45,841 bases of DNA, from contig JAAYQV010000018.1 of the NCBI GenBank assembly GCA_012519065.1, positions 1-45,841 of the forward strand, written 5' to 3'. The DNA comes from Phytoplasma sp. (lineage in GTDB: Bacteria; Bacillota_I; Bacilli_A; Acholeplasmatales; Acholeplasmataceae). Shown here one piece after another: positions 10,392 to 19,650 of the stretch. A program made the translations under genes and the position numbers. The notes under the pieces are model-generated. The model saw only the letters and a list, made by a program, of their open reading frames with translations, did not search any database and was not told the DNA's origin. Positions within the stretch are counted from its first letter, which is position 1; the number at the start of each line of letters is the position of its first letter.

Positions 10392-10482
10392 AACATCACC
10401 TACTTTAATATAATCATATCATGTAAAAGATAAGTAAGATATAAAAAAACGTATAGATAACAAAATCAAGGCCTTAAAAATA

Positions 10483-10491
10483 TGATATAAT
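10483..10491 (+). promoter_or_regulatory. Extended -10 promoter element (TGATATAAT) upstream of cdaA
   Basis: TATGATATAAT 36 nt upstream of cdaA ATG. Confidence 0.6.
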
Positions 10492-10526
10492 AAAAATACC
10501 TTAAATCAAGATAGGGAGGAAATAGT

Positions 10527-11273
10527 ATGTGGTATCAAGATTTAACTTGGTGGACTATATTACACGTATATTTGATATGGATTGTCACCTACTTTTTATT
10601 AAAAATCATTTTAAATAACAAAAGAAGTTTAGCAACCTTTATTTTCATGGCTTTAAGTATAACAGTTGTTTATTTATCTGAAAAAGTTGGTATGATTCCT
10701 AACCAAAATATCTATCAAGCCCTACTTGTTTTAATTCCTAGTATTGTTGTTGTTATAGCAGCACCAGATTTAAGACTAACCTTTAATTCGATTTGGAAAG
10801 AAAATAATCGAAAAGAAGCTATTGTTATGGGTAGTGAAAGAACCAAACAAGAAATCATTGAGGCTACGTTATATTTAGCCAAAAATAAAATAGGGGCTTT
10901 AATTACTATAGAAAAACATAACACACTAGATCAGTTTTCAAACAAAGCCATTATGATGAACAGTGAGGTTTCAAGAGAAGTATTAGTCAATATTTTCACC
11001 CCGAACACACCTCTGCACGATGGTGCAGTTATCATCAGAGGTGATAAAATATTATGTGCTGGGGCTTACTTTACCTTATCATCTAATGAAAACTTTGAAA
11101 AAACAACCGGATCTAGACATAGAGCGGGTTTAGGTATCAGTGAGGTTTCAGATAGTATGACCATTGTGGTATCAGAAGAAACAGGAAGCATATCGATTGC
11201 TATTGAAGGCATTATGTTAAAAACAAATGACAGAGCCAAACTTCAAGAGTATTTAAATATGTTTATGAAATAG
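10527..11273 (+). CDS. cdaA: Membrane diadenylate cyclase CdaA (DisA_N domain)
   Basis: Three N-terminal hydrophobic segments; NTPLHDGAVIIRG (DGA) and GSRHRAGLGISE (RHR) catalytic motifs. Confidence 0.94.
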   Translation: MWYQDLTWWTILHVYLIWIVTYFLLKIILNNKRSLATFIFMALSITVVYLSEKVGMIPNQNIYQALLVLIPSIVVVIAAPDLRLTFNSIWKENNRKEAIVMGSERTKQEIIEATLYLAKNKIGALITIEKHNTLDQFSNKAIMMNSEVSREVLVNIFTPNTPLHDGAVIIRGDKILCAGAYFTLSSNENFEKTTGSRHRAGLGISEVSDSMTIVVSEETGSISIAIEGIMLKTNDRAKLQEYLNMFMK

Positions 11274-11282
11274 GAGGAAATC

Positions 11283-11453
11283 ATGAAAAAAATAATTGAA
11301 TTCATCTTCCATCCATTTTTATTAATTGGAAACTCTAAAATTCTAACTAAAATAACATCTGCATTTAATAGTAGAAAATGGCCGTTATATGTTTTAACAA
11401 GCATTATAACGTTACTTATTGTCTTTTTCTTATACATATTTCCAAATATATAG
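11283..11453 (+). CDS. 56-aa single-pass membrane peptide of unknown function
   Basis: ATG at 11283 with strong RBS (AGGAGGAAATC) 9 nt after cdaA stop; MKKIIEFIFHPFLLIGNSKILTKITSAFNSRKWPLYVLTSIITLLIVFFLYIFPNI; TAG 11451-11453 next to RBS of the following gene. Below the length cut-off of the ORF track. Confidence 0.75.
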   Translation: MKKIIEFIFHPFLLIGNSKILTKITSAFNSRKWPLYVLTSIITLLIVFFLYIFPNI

Positions 11454-11461
11454 GTGATAAA

Positions 11462-13042
11462 ATGATAGAAGCACAACATCCAATCTTTACATTAATCATT
11501 GCTGGGGTCATTGTTTTTATGATTATTTTAGACAGCATGCAAAGAGAAAGAGTATTAAAGAATAAACTAGGATTTGGTTTGTTTAATGCTGCGATTTCTG
11601 TAGCATTTTTAGTCTTATATGATGGATACATTAAAGAAAATGAACTACTATCACAAATCTATTTAGGATACACCATATTTAACTATGTTTTCTTTATGTG
11701 GGTTTCATATGTCACTTTAAAACAATCAAGTTTAAAATCAAGCCATTATGAATTATTTGTTAAATCAATTAAAAACAGCAGTTGGAATGCTTATTATGCC
11801 GTAGACAAAAAAGAAAGAATCAAAGATATTTCTTATAGTCTACTTCAAGAGCTGGGCTTAGAAAAAGAAGAGGTCATTGGGAAAAAACTATTTACAGTAT
11901 TTAACCAAACCATTCGTTTTTCTAAATTAAATGAAACAGAGATCAACAATAACATCTTAGAAAACTATTACAAAGAATACAAAAAAAGAGCCACTAAAGA
12001 CGATCAAGAACTTCAAGAAATATACTTTCAAAATCACAAAGGGGAAACGGTTGTTTTAAAAATGGTGATGCAACCTATATTTATGATGAACAAATATAAA
12101 GGGCGCATTTGTGTAGGAGAAAAGAAAACAGATTTTGATTTATTCACCGTAGAAAAAGAACTTAATAAAAGTACCACGGAATTAGAAAGTATTCAACAAA
12201 AGTTTATCGCAACCTTAGAATTAAGCGAAGAAGGGCTATTCTTTTTAGATTTAAACGAAAAAACCATGTGGTTAAATGACACGTTAAAAGAAGTTTTAAA
12301 TCTACACAATAACGACTTAAGCTTAGAAGATTATAGAAGTAGAATAGAACCAGAAGACTTAAAGAAATATTTAATGGTTTTAAGTGATCTAACGCCAAGC
12401 AAAAATACATATAAAGTTTCTTATCGATACTTAGTAGAAGGTAGACAAGTTTGGGTTTCAGAAAAAGGGAAAAGAATTTTTGAAGATTTAAAAACATCAA
12501 CGATTATGGGTGTAGTAAACCCTATAGGAACAGCTCACTTTAGAAAAACTAATATTGATATACTTGATGAAATTAAAGATGAGCATCACTTATTAGCGGA
12601 TATGAATAGTCTTATTAAAAGAGATAGACCTTTTCAGTTAGCAATTTTTAAACTCCAAAATATTCCTAAAATTAACGAAACCTACAGTAGAGAAATAGGA
12701 AATATGCTTATGGGCAGTTATATTCAAAGACTAAACAATAATTTTGTAACAGAAAACTCAGGAATTTATAGAATCTCAGGTTTAGAGTTTGCGCTCACCA
12801 TAACTGATCCAAGAAAAATGGATATGATGTATAAAGGTATTAGAGAAATCGATAAGTTCTTAAATTTAACAATGGAATACGGTTCTATAAAAACAGAACT
12901 TGAAGTCTTTGCAGGCGTAAGCATTTATAAAACAGATGGTAAAACAGAACATGAGCTAGCGCAATATGCATATGAAGCTTTAAAGGTTGCTTTAAACCCG
13001 CAATTTAACAGTAATGGATGTTATTATAAAGATGTTAAGTAA
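11462..13042 (+). CDS. Membrane signalling protein: three TM segments, PAS-like region(s), degenerate GGDEF domain
   Basis: ATG 11462 after RBS TAGGTGAT (track start 11378 overlaps the 56-aa ORF). TM: IFTLIIAGVIVFMIIL, FNAAISVAFLVLY, YTIFNYVFFMWVSYV. PAS-like YYAVDKKERIKDISYSLLQELGLEKEEVIGK and GLFFLDLNEKTMWLNDTLKEVLNL. GGDEF position reads IYRISGLEFAL. Confidence 0.75.
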   Translation: MIEAQHPIFTLIIAGVIVFMIILDSMQRERVLKNKLGFGLFNAAISVAFLVLYDGYIKENELLSQIYLGYTIFNYVFFMWVSYVTLKQSSLKSSHYELFVKSIKNSSWNAYYAVDKKERIKDISYSLLQELGLEKEEVIGKKLFTVFNQTIRFSKLNETEINNNILENYYKEYKKRATKDDQELQEIYFQNHKGETVVLKMVMQPIFMMNKYKGRICVGEKKTDFDLFTVEKELNKSTTELESIQQKFIATLELSEEGLFFLDLNEKTMWLNDTLKEVLNLHNNDLSLEDYRSRIEPEDLKKYLMVLSDLTPSKNTYKVSYRYLVEGRQVWVSEKGKRIFEDLKTSTIMGVVNPIGTAHFRKTNIDILDEIKDEHHLLADMNSLIKRDRPFQLAIFKLQNIPKINETYSREIGNMLMGSYIQRLNNNFVTENSGIYRISGLEFALTITDPRKMDMMYKGIREIDKFLNLTMEYGSIKTELEVFAGVSIYKTDGKTEHELAQYAYEALKVALNPQFNSNGCYYKDVK

Positions 13043-13556
13043 AAAAGAATTAAGAACCAAGATTTTAGAAGAGCGCAATCAATTAACGAGTATACAAGTA
13101 GTTTTAGCACAAACAGAGGTTATTAAAAAAATAAAAGAAGACCCTAATTTTATTAAATCCACATACATTGGATTATACAACCCAATTAAAAACGAAATGG
13201 ATTTAAACGAAATTACAAGAAAATTTCCAGATAAAATCTTTTCTTATCCAACCGTAGAAGGAGATGACCTTGTTTTCTATACACCTATAGAAGAAAGTCA
13301 TTATAAGAAAAGCAATTTTGGTGTAATTGAGGTTGTTAAAGGGGAAAATGTAACCAATCAATTAGAGTATGTGATTGTTCCAGCCGTCTCAATGAATCTA
13401 AAAAACTATCGTTTAGGATATGGAAAAGGTTATTTTGATCGCTTCTTTCAAAAAAATAAAGAAATAATAAAAGTTGGTGTATGTTATCGTTTTGCAGTCA
13501 CAGATTTTGAAAATGAAAAACATGATATACCACTAGACTATTATTTCACAGAATAA
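13032..13556 (+). CDS. 5-formyltetrahydrofolate cyclo-ligase family protein
   Basis: SKKELRTKILEERNQL, YNPIKNEMDL, VPAVSMNLKNYRLGYGKGYFDRFF (conserved GyGkGyyDr). ATG 13032 preferred over track start 13014. Confidence 0.9.
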   Translation: MLSKKELRTKILEERNQLTSIQVVLAQTEVIKKIKEDPNFIKSTYIGLYNPIKNEMDLNEITRKFPDKIFSYPTVEGDDLVFYTPIEESHYKKSNFGVIEVVKGENVTNQLEYVIVPAVSMNLKNYRLGYGKGYFDRFFQKNKEIIKVGVCYRFAVTDFENEKHDIPLDYYFTE

Positions 13557-13566
13557 GGTGAAAAAC

Positions 13567-13830
13567 ATGGTAGAAACAAAATTTGGAAACTTTGAAATAT
13601 TAAAAGATTATAAAGACGCTTTTAATAAAGAACAGTTTGAAGAAAAATATGTAGACGTAGCATTTGATAGATATATCTACTTAGTAGGAGACATTGCATC
13701 AGGATTACTTAGAATCAAAGGATTTAGTCAAGATCCTAAAAGTGTTAATGGTTATAAAAAAATACCTGACTATCTAAACGAATCTTGTAATAGAAACTGT
13801 CCTTACTTTGTACTAAAAAGAATTAAGTAA
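13567..13830 (+). CDS. YutD-like protein (DUF1027)
   Basis: DRYIYLVGDIASGLLRIKGFSQD resembles the YutD core; adjacent to an Nfu-like gene. ATG 13567 after AAGGTG. Confidence 0.7.
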   Translation: MVETKFGNFEILKDYKDAFNKEQFEEKYVDVAFDRYIYLVGDIASGLLRIKGFSQDPKSVNGYKKIPDYLNESCNRNCPYFVLKRIK

Positions 13831-13841
13831 AAAAAGAATTA

Positions 13842-13850
13842 TGATATAAT
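13842..13850 (+). promoter_or_regulatory. Extended -10 promoter element (TGATATAAT) upstream of nfu-like gene
   Basis: TATGATATAAT 22 nt upstream of ATG 13872. Confidence 0.55.
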
Positions 13851-13871
13851 AATGTAAAAGGAAGTGATAAC

Positions 13872-14108
13872 ATGTCTGAACAAAAAACAATAGCAGAACA
13901 AGTAGACATTTTAATAGATAAAGTAAGACCGTATCTACAAAGAGACGGTGGAGATATAGAAGTAGTCAATATTGAAGATGGAATCGTATATGTAAAAATG
14001 CTAGGAGCCTGTGATGGCTGTATGGCAATTGATATCACATTAAAACAAGGCATTGAAACTATGTTACTAGAAAACGTACCAGGAGTTATTGCGGTTATAG
14101 ATGTATGA
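13872..14108 (+). CDS. NifU C-terminal domain (Nfu-type) Fe-S scaffold protein
   Basis: VRPYLQRDGGDIEVVNIEDGIVYVKMLGACDGCMAIDITLKQGIE with CxxC. Confidence 0.92.
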   Translation: MSEQKTIAEQVDILIDKVRPYLQRDGGDIEVVNIEDGIVYVKMLGACDGCMAIDITLKQGIETMLLENVPGVIAVIDV

Positions 14109-14548
14109 ATGATCCAATTAAGATTATCCTCATTTCAATATTGTCAATGGTAATTGCCCAAGTCATTAAATTCTTTATTTCAGGAAAGCAAAATAAAAAA
14201 CTAGACGAAAAAGTTTTATTTTCAACCGGTGGAATGCCCTCATCTCATTCGGCATTAGTAACTTCATTAGTAACAGCAATATTCATTTATGAGGGAATGA
14301 GCATTTTCTTTGCTATTGCACTTGTCTTAGCGATGGTTGTTGTACATGACTCGATGGGTATTAGATATGAGGCATCAAAACATGCGCAAGATTTAAATAA
14401 AATAAAAGAAAGATTAAACCAAGACGATAATCAAGCTGAAAACGTTGAGAAACTAAAAGAATCTTTAGGACATAAACCAAAAGAAGTTTTTTTTGGCATC
14501 TTATTAGGAATTGCCGTAGCAGTCATCGGTTGGTTATTTTTGGGGTAG
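14105..14548 (+). CDS. Divergent PAP2 family membrane protein (YuiD/DUF212)
   Basis: AQVIKFFI...STGGMPSSHSALVTSLVTAI, VVHDSMGIRYEASKHA, LGHKPKEVFFGILLGI. Confidence 0.9.
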   Translation: MNDPIKIILISILSMVIAQVIKFFISGKQNKKLDEKVLFSTGGMPSSHSALVTSLVTAIFIYEGMSIFFAIALVLAMVVVHDSMGIRYEASKHAQDLNKIKERLNQDDNQAENVEKLKESLGHKPKEVFFGILLGIAVAVIGWLFLG

Positions 14549-14552
14549 TAAA

Positions 14553-15416
14553 ATGAAAACTAAAAGAACTGTTGGAATCGTTGTTGATTCTACTTGTGGA
14601 AACTTATTTAAAGAAACTATTTTTAAAGATGCAAGCATTGTCCCATTAACCATGCTTGTTGATGAAGCATCTTATGTAGATGGCACACTAAGCAACTCAC
14701 AATTACTAGAGTATATGCATAAAAATCATAAAGTAACCACTAGTCAACCAGCGCCAGATTTATTCATTGAAGCTTATAAAGAACAACTGGCTTTAGGATA
14801 TGAATCAGTCATTTGTTTAGTTCTTTCCGGAGGATTAAGCGGGACTATCAATAGCGCCACTTTAGCAAAAACAATTTTAGGAAATGAAAATGTCATTGTT
14901 ATTGATACACAAACAGTAGGCCCAGGCGTTGCTTTCTTATTAGAAAGATTAAATCAATACTTAGAAGATGGTTTAACAGCCAAAGAAGCAGCAGAAAAAC
15001 TAATGAAAAAACAAGCAGTTAAAGGACAACTATTATTTTCAGTCGACCATTTAGGAACCCTTGTAAAAGGAGGGCGCTTAACTAAATTAGAAGCACTTAT
15101 TGGTAATATTTTAAAAATTAAACCGATTTTAAAATTTGAAAGTAGCAAACTAACGGTTGAGAAAAAAGCTAGAGGTGCAGAAGCAGTCTTTAAATATCTA
15201 GTAGGAGAAGTTAAAAAAGCTTTAACCGCTGGCGTGAAAATCGTTGCAAAAGTTGTTTTTGTAGATGATCCAGTTCCAGCAAAAGAACTTATCCATGAAT
15301 TAGCACAAATAGAAGATGAAAACCTTGAAATAGAATTATATGGAGCAATCAGCCCAGTAGTAGCAACTCACCTTGGATACCGAGGAATAGGAATCTATAT
15401 TAACCAAGTCATTTAA
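14553..15416 (+). CDS. DegV family fatty-acid binding protein
   Basis: VGIVVDSTCGN, VTTSQPAPDLFIEAY, CLVLSGGLSGTINSA, VDHLGTLVKGGRL, ILKIKPILKF. Confidence 0.92.
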   Translation: MKTKRTVGIVVDSTCGNLFKETIFKDASIVPLTMLVDEASYVDGTLSNSQLLEYMHKNHKVTTSQPAPDLFIEAYKEQLALGYESVICLVLSGGLSGTINSATLAKTILGNENVIVIDTQTVGPGVAFLLERLNQYLEDGLTAKEAAEKLMKKQAVKGQLLFSVDHLGTLVKGGRLTKLEALIGNILKIKPILKFESSKLTVEKKARGAEAVFKYLVGEVKKALTAGVKIVAKVVFVDDPVPAKELIHELAQIEDENLEIELYGAISPVVATHLGYRGIGIYINQVI

Positions 15417-15417
15417 T

Positions 15418-15438
15418 AAAGAGCGAGAGCTCTTTTTT
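15418..15438 (+). terminator. Rho-independent terminator after degV
   Basis: AAAGAGC-GAGA-GCTCTTT followed by TTT; GNRA-type loop. Confidence 0.75.
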
Positions 15439-15472
15439 ATTTAGCACCCAATCAAAAAAACTATCTAAATTG

Positions 15473-15481
15473 TGTTATAAT
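15473..15481 (+). promoter_or_regulatory. Extended -10 promoter element (TGTTATAAT)
   Basis: TGnTATAAT match 26 nt upstream of ATG 15507. Confidence 0.55.
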
Positions 15482-15506
15482 AATAAAGAAAAAGAGGGGA
15501 AACAAC

Positions 15507-15833
15507 ATGAAAGAAAAGACAAAAATTGAATGTATTGTCACTGGGATACAAAATTATGGTGTATTTGTTTCCTGTGGAGAATACTCAGGACTCATTCATA
15601 TTTCAGAAATATCGGATAAATATGTTAAAGATATAAATGCGATCTTCAATATAGGGGAATTGATAGAAGCATACGTGATGGAAGTTTATGAGGCTGAAAA
15701 AAGACTTGTTCTAAGCTATAAAAAAGCGCATGATATCGATCCGAAAGTATTAAAGCAAGTGGATATAAAAATAGGTTTTAAATCACTGAAAAATCAACTA
15801 CCAGTATGGATTAAGGATAAAAAAGGAGAATAA
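15507..15833 (+). CDS. S1 domain RNA-binding protein (YugI/GSP13-like)
   Basis: [36 protein letters not shown]... S1 fold. Confidence 0.88.
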   Translation: MKEKTKIECIVTGIQNYGVFVSCGEYSGLIHISEISDKYVKDINAIFNIGELIEAYVMEVYEAEKRLVLSYKKAHDIDPKVLKQVDIKIGFKSLKNQLPVWIKDKKGE

Positions 15834-15835
15834 TA

Positions 15836-17137
15836 ATGGGTTTGAAGTTAGATTTAAGCGGAGTTCAATCATTTTTAAAAAGACAACCAGAAACACTACA
15901 ATCAGAAGTTGAACAAATACATCAACAAATACATCAAAAAACAGGACGAGGCAACGATTTTTTAGGTTGGGTTGACCTACCTTTAACCTATGATAAAAAA
16001 GAATTAGAAAGAATAAAAACTCTAAAAAATAGTCATAAAAAAATAGATACATTGGTAGTGATTGGAATAGGGGGTTCTTACTTAGGGGCAAAAGCAGGTA
16101 TTGAATTTTTGAAAAAACCATTTAAGAAAAACGATGTTGAAATTATTTTTGCTGGACATCATTTATCAGGAACCTATCTAACCAATTTGTTAAAGCATTT
16201 AGAAACCAAAAACTATGCTTTAAACGTTATCTCAAAATCAGGAACAACAACAGAACCAGCTATTGCGTTTAGAATCTTAAAAAAAGCCATTGAAGATAAA
16301 TACGGAAAAGAAGAAAGCAAAAAAAGAATTTATGTAACAACTGATAAAGAAAAAGGGTCTTTATACACACTAGCTACCAAAGAAGGTTATGAAAAATTTG
16401 TGATACCAGATGATGTTGGTGGACGTTATAGTGTTTTAACAGCAGTAGGGCTATTACCATTTGTCTTTGCAGGAATTGATGTTGATCAAATGCTAAAAGG
16501 AGCTCAAAAGGCTTATGAAGAAAGCAAGCATTCAGATCTTAAAACCAACAAAGCATATTTATATGCTGTAGCAAGATATTTATTAAATAAAGATTTAGAC
16601 AAAAAAATTGAAATGTTGGTTAACTATGATCCAAATCTAACTTATTTTTCTGAATGGTGGAAACAACTTTTCGGAGAATCAGAAGGTAAGGAGCATCAAG
16701 GGTTATTTGTAGCCTCAGCATCTTTTACAACAGACCTTCATTCATTAGGACAATACATTCAAGAAGGACAAAGAATCCTTTTTGAAACAATCATCAATGT
16801 AGCAAAGGAAGAAGAAGATCTTTTAATCCCACTAGATGAAAAAGATTTAGATCAACTAAACTATATAGCAGAAAAACCAATATCTTATGTCAACCAACAA
16901 GCCTTAAAAGGAACTAAAATAGCTCACTTAAATGGTGGTGTGCCTAATATAGAGATTGTGATTGAAAAATTAGATGCTTATCATTTTGGATATTTAGTTT
17001 ATTTTTTTCAAATCGCATGTGCTATGTCAGCATACCTACTAAAAATCAATCCTTTTGATCAACCAGGCGTAGAGGATTATAAAAAAAATATGTTTGCCTT
17101 ACTAGGCAAAAAAGGGTATGAAAATATACTAAAGTAA
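15836..17137 (+). CDS. pgi: Glucose-6-phosphate isomerase
   Basis: [67 protein letters not shown]. Confidence 0.96.
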   Translation: MGLKLDLSGVQSFLKRQPETLQSEVEQIHQQIHQKTGRGNDFLGWVDLPLTYDKKELERIKTLKNSHKKIDTLVVIGIGGSYLGAKAGIEFLKKPFKKNDVEIIFAGHHLSGTYLTNLLKHLETKNYALNVISKSGTTTEPAIAFRILKKAIEDKYGKEESKKRIYVTTDKEKGSLYTLATKEGYEKFVIPDDVGGRYSVLTAVGLLPFVFAGIDVDQMLKGAQKAYEESKHSDLKTNKAYLYAVARYLLNKDLDKKIEMLVNYDPNLTYFSEWWKQLFGESEGKEHQGLFVASASFTTDLHSLGQYIQEGQRILFETIINVAKEEEDLLIPLDEKDLDQLNYIAEKPISYVNQQALKGTKIAHLNGGVPNIEIVIEKLDAYHFGYLVYFFQIACAMSAYLLKINPFDQPGVEDYKKNMFALLGKKGYENILK

Positions 17138-17150
17138 AGAAGGAATAAAA

Positions 17151-17591
17151 ATGATTAAGAAAACGCATCATCAAAGCGAAACAATAGAACTAGGAAAGTG
17201 GCTTGGCCATAAGGTTAAAAATCAAAAAGCAGTCATTTTATTAGAAGGGGATTTAGGAGCAGGGAAAACAACCTTCACCAAAGGGATAGCGTTAGGATAT
17301 GGTATCACCAGAAACATAAGCAGCCCCACTTTTACAATTATGAAAAGTTATCAGGTAGAAGAAAAACAAATGCATCACCTTGATTTATATAGATTAGATG
17401 AGCATACCGAGGACTATGATTTAGAAGAATATATTCAAGAAGGAGATTTGGTTGTTATTGAGTGGCCAAATCAAGCCCCACAGCTCATCCCATTAGAATA
17501 TATTAAAGTAAAACTGACCTATTTAGGCGATGAAAATAGAGAAATTAGTATTACGTCGGTAGGAAAATCATATGAAAAGTTAGGTTTATAA
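17151..17591 (+). CDS. tsaE: t6A biosynthesis ATPase TsaE
   Basis: LLEGDLGAGKTTFTKGIALGYGI, SSPTFTIMKSY, HHLDLYRL. Confidence 0.94.
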   Translation: MIKKTHHQSETIELGKWLGHKVKNQKAVILLEGDLGAGKTTFTKGIALGYGITRNISSPTFTIMKSYQVEEKQMHHLDLYRLDEHTEDYDLEEYIQEGDLVVIEWPNQAPQLIPLEYIKVKLTYLGDENREISITSVGKSYEKLGL

Positions 17592-17592
17592 A

Positions 17593-18177
17593 ATGAAAAA
17601 ACTAATAATAGACGTCTCAACAGACACCCAAATTGTTATCCTTTCTGTGCTAGGAAAACCAGAAATTATTAAAACCAGATTAGGTAAAAAAGACCACTCA
17701 GCATACATGATTCCATTAATTGATGAAACCTTAAAAGAAGGTGGAATTAACATTAAAGAAATTGATCAAATCATCGTTGGAGTAGGACCAGGTTCTTACA
17801 CGGGATTAAGGGTTGCGGTTATGACAGCTAAAATGCTTGCCTATACCAACCAAATACCACTTTATACCATTAGCAGCTTACAACTTTTAACCAGTGGTTA
17901 TGATGGTCAAATAACTGCCATGATAGATGCAAGAAATCAAAATTATTTTAGTGGAGTATATGAACAATCTGAAGTTGTTTTAAAAGAAGGACTCTATCAT
18001 CTCGATGAATTAAAAAAATATCCGAATCACATCATCATTAATCATGAGACCATCAAGATTGATTTAAGTAAAATAGAACATCGTTTTATGTTGGTAGAAA
18101 ATCCACATGAACTGATTCCAAATTACTTAAGAATCACAGAAGCGGAAAGAAATCATGATCAAAAAAATAACCATTGA
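17593..18177 (+). CDS. tsaB: t6A biosynthesis protein TsaB
   Basis: IIDVSTDTQIV..., IIVGVGPGSYTGLRVAVMTAKMLAY; between tsaE and rimI. Confidence 0.92.
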   Translation: MKKLIIDVSTDTQIVILSVLGKPEIIKTRLGKKDHSAYMIPLIDETLKEGGINIKEIDQIIVGVGPGSYTGLRVAVMTAKMLAYTNQIPLYTISSLQLLTSGYDGQITAMIDARNQNYFSGVYEQSEVVLKEGLYHLDELKKYPNHIIINHETIKIDLSKIEHRFMLVENPHELIPNYLRITEAERNHDQKNNH

Positions 18178-18586
18178 AAATCTAGAAGATATTGTAAATC
18201 TAGAAAAAAAACACTTAAACCAAACATTAGGTTATGATTTTTTAAACCAAGAACTTACTACCAACCCATATACTTACATGATTGGCTATGAAAAAGAAAA
18301 GAAACTTATAGGATATTTAAGTGCAAGAATTTTTGAAGAAAACGCAGAAATTCTAAACATTGTTGTAGAAAAAGAGTTTCAAAAACAAGGGATTGGAACC
18401 AAATTGCTTCAAACATTAATAAACGAAGTTGAAAAAAGAAAAATAAAAAGCATTATTTTAGAAGTGAGAGCATCCAATCATAACGCTCAAAAGCTATACC
18501 AAGCATTAGGGTTTGAAAAAATACTTACCAAACCAGATTACTACCCTAATGAAGATGCGTATATATATTTATGGAAGAAGGATTAA
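18155..18586 (+). CDS. rimI: Ribosomal protein alanine N-acetyltransferase RimI-like (GNAT)
   Basis: [46 protein letters not shown]; overlaps tsaB by 23 nt. Confidence 0.9.
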   Translation: MIKKITIENLEDIVNLEKKHLNQTLGYDFLNQELTTNPYTYMIGYEKEKKLIGYLSARIFEENAEILNIVVEKEFQKQGIGTKLLQTLINEVEKRKIKSIILEVRASNHNAQKLYQALGFEKILTKPDYYPNEDAYIYLWKKD

Positions 18587-18587
18587 A

Positions 18588-19586
18588 ATGATTATATTAT
18601 CAGTAGAATCAAGCTGTGATGAAACCAGTGTTGCAATTACCAAAAATGGGAAAGAAGTTTTATCAAACATCGTACTTTCTCAAATTGATATTCACAAAGT
18701 CTTTGGAGGTGTAGTTCCTGAAGTAGCTTCAAGACAACATGTGGAACATATGACACAAGTTTTTGAGCAAGCCATTAAACAAGCAAATGTCAAAATAGAA
18801 GACATTGATTTTGTTGCTGTAACACAAGGGCCAGGATTGATAGGAGCGCTTTTGGTAGGCATTAATGCAGCAGTTGCTTTTGCATACAGTCACGATAAAC
18901 CAATCATGGGTGTTAATCACTTATTAGGGCACATCTATGCATCTCAAATTGAAAATGAAATGAAGTTTCCAGCGGTTATTTTATTAGTTTCAGGCGGACA
19001 TACAGAACTTTTATATATGAAAGATCACCTAGACATTCAACTTCTTGGAACAACTTTAGATGATGCTGTGGGGGAGGCGTATGATAAAGTAGCCAGAACG
19101 CTTGGTTTAAGTTATCCAGGAGGACCGATTGTTGATAAGTTAGCCCATCTTGGAGAAGATACTTATAATTTGCCTAGAGTTTTTCTAAACCAAGAGGAAT
19201 TTAATTTTAGTTTTTCAGGGTTAAAAAGTGCAGTTATTAACTTAGTTCATAATGCTAATCAAAAAAATGAAACCATCCATGTTGAAAACATGTGTAAATC
19301 TTTTCAAGAAAGTGTCACAGATGTCTTAGTTGAAAAAACTAAAAAAGCTGCTCAAAGATATCAAGCTAAACAAATCATTGTTGCTGGTGGTGTTGCTGCC
19401 AATAAAGGATTAAGAGAAAAATTAAGAAAAGAAATTAATGATATAGAAATCATTATACCAAGCATTAAATATTGTACAGATCAAGCTGCAATGATTGGTA
19501 TTGCAGCCTATTATCAAAATCAAAAAAAGAAGGCAGAAAAAAATTACTTCATTAAAGGTGATTCTACACTTCCTATCGCAAATTAA
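18588..19586 (+). CDS. tsaD: tRNA t6A threonylcarbamoyltransferase TsaD
   Basis: [65 protein letters not shown] 18588 preferred over track start 18513. Confidence 0.95.
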   Translation: MIILSVESSCDETSVAITKNGKEVLSNIVLSQIDIHKVFGGVVPEVASRQHVEHMTQVFEQAIKQANVKIEDIDFVAVTQGPGLIGALLVGINAAVAFAYSHDKPIMGVNHLLGHIYASQIENEMKFPAVILLVSGGHTELLYMKDHLDIQLLGTTLDDAVGEAYDKVARTLGLSYPGGPIVDKLAHLGEDTYNLPRVFLNQEEFNFSFSGLKSAVINLVHNANQKNETIHVENMCKSFQESVTDVLVEKTKKAAQRYQAKQIIVAGGVAANKGLREKLRKEINDIEIIIPSIKYCTDQAAMIGIAAYYQNQKKKAEKNYFIKGDSTLPIAN

Positions 19587-19650
19587 AAGTATCTTTTTAA
19601 AAATATGATAAAATAAAGTATAAATTATCAATACCACGGGAGGTGGACCT

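Noticed and set aside
11378-11461. N-terminal extension of the PAS/GGDEF-like protein from track start 11378
   Set aside because: Overlaps the 56-aa ORF out of frame; a good RBS places the start at ATG 11462.
15798-16121. 107-aa minus-strand ORF opposite pgi, and the other 60-120-aa minus-strand ORFs in the track
   Set aside because: All lie opposite well-supported plus-strand genes; hydrophobic/cysteine-rich compositions are typical of reverse complement of Lys/Glu-rich coding DNA.
18513-18587. N-terminal extension of TsaD (track start 18513)
   Set aside because: Extension overlaps rimI out of frame; the conserved N-terminus [12 protein letters not shown] starts at ATG 18588.
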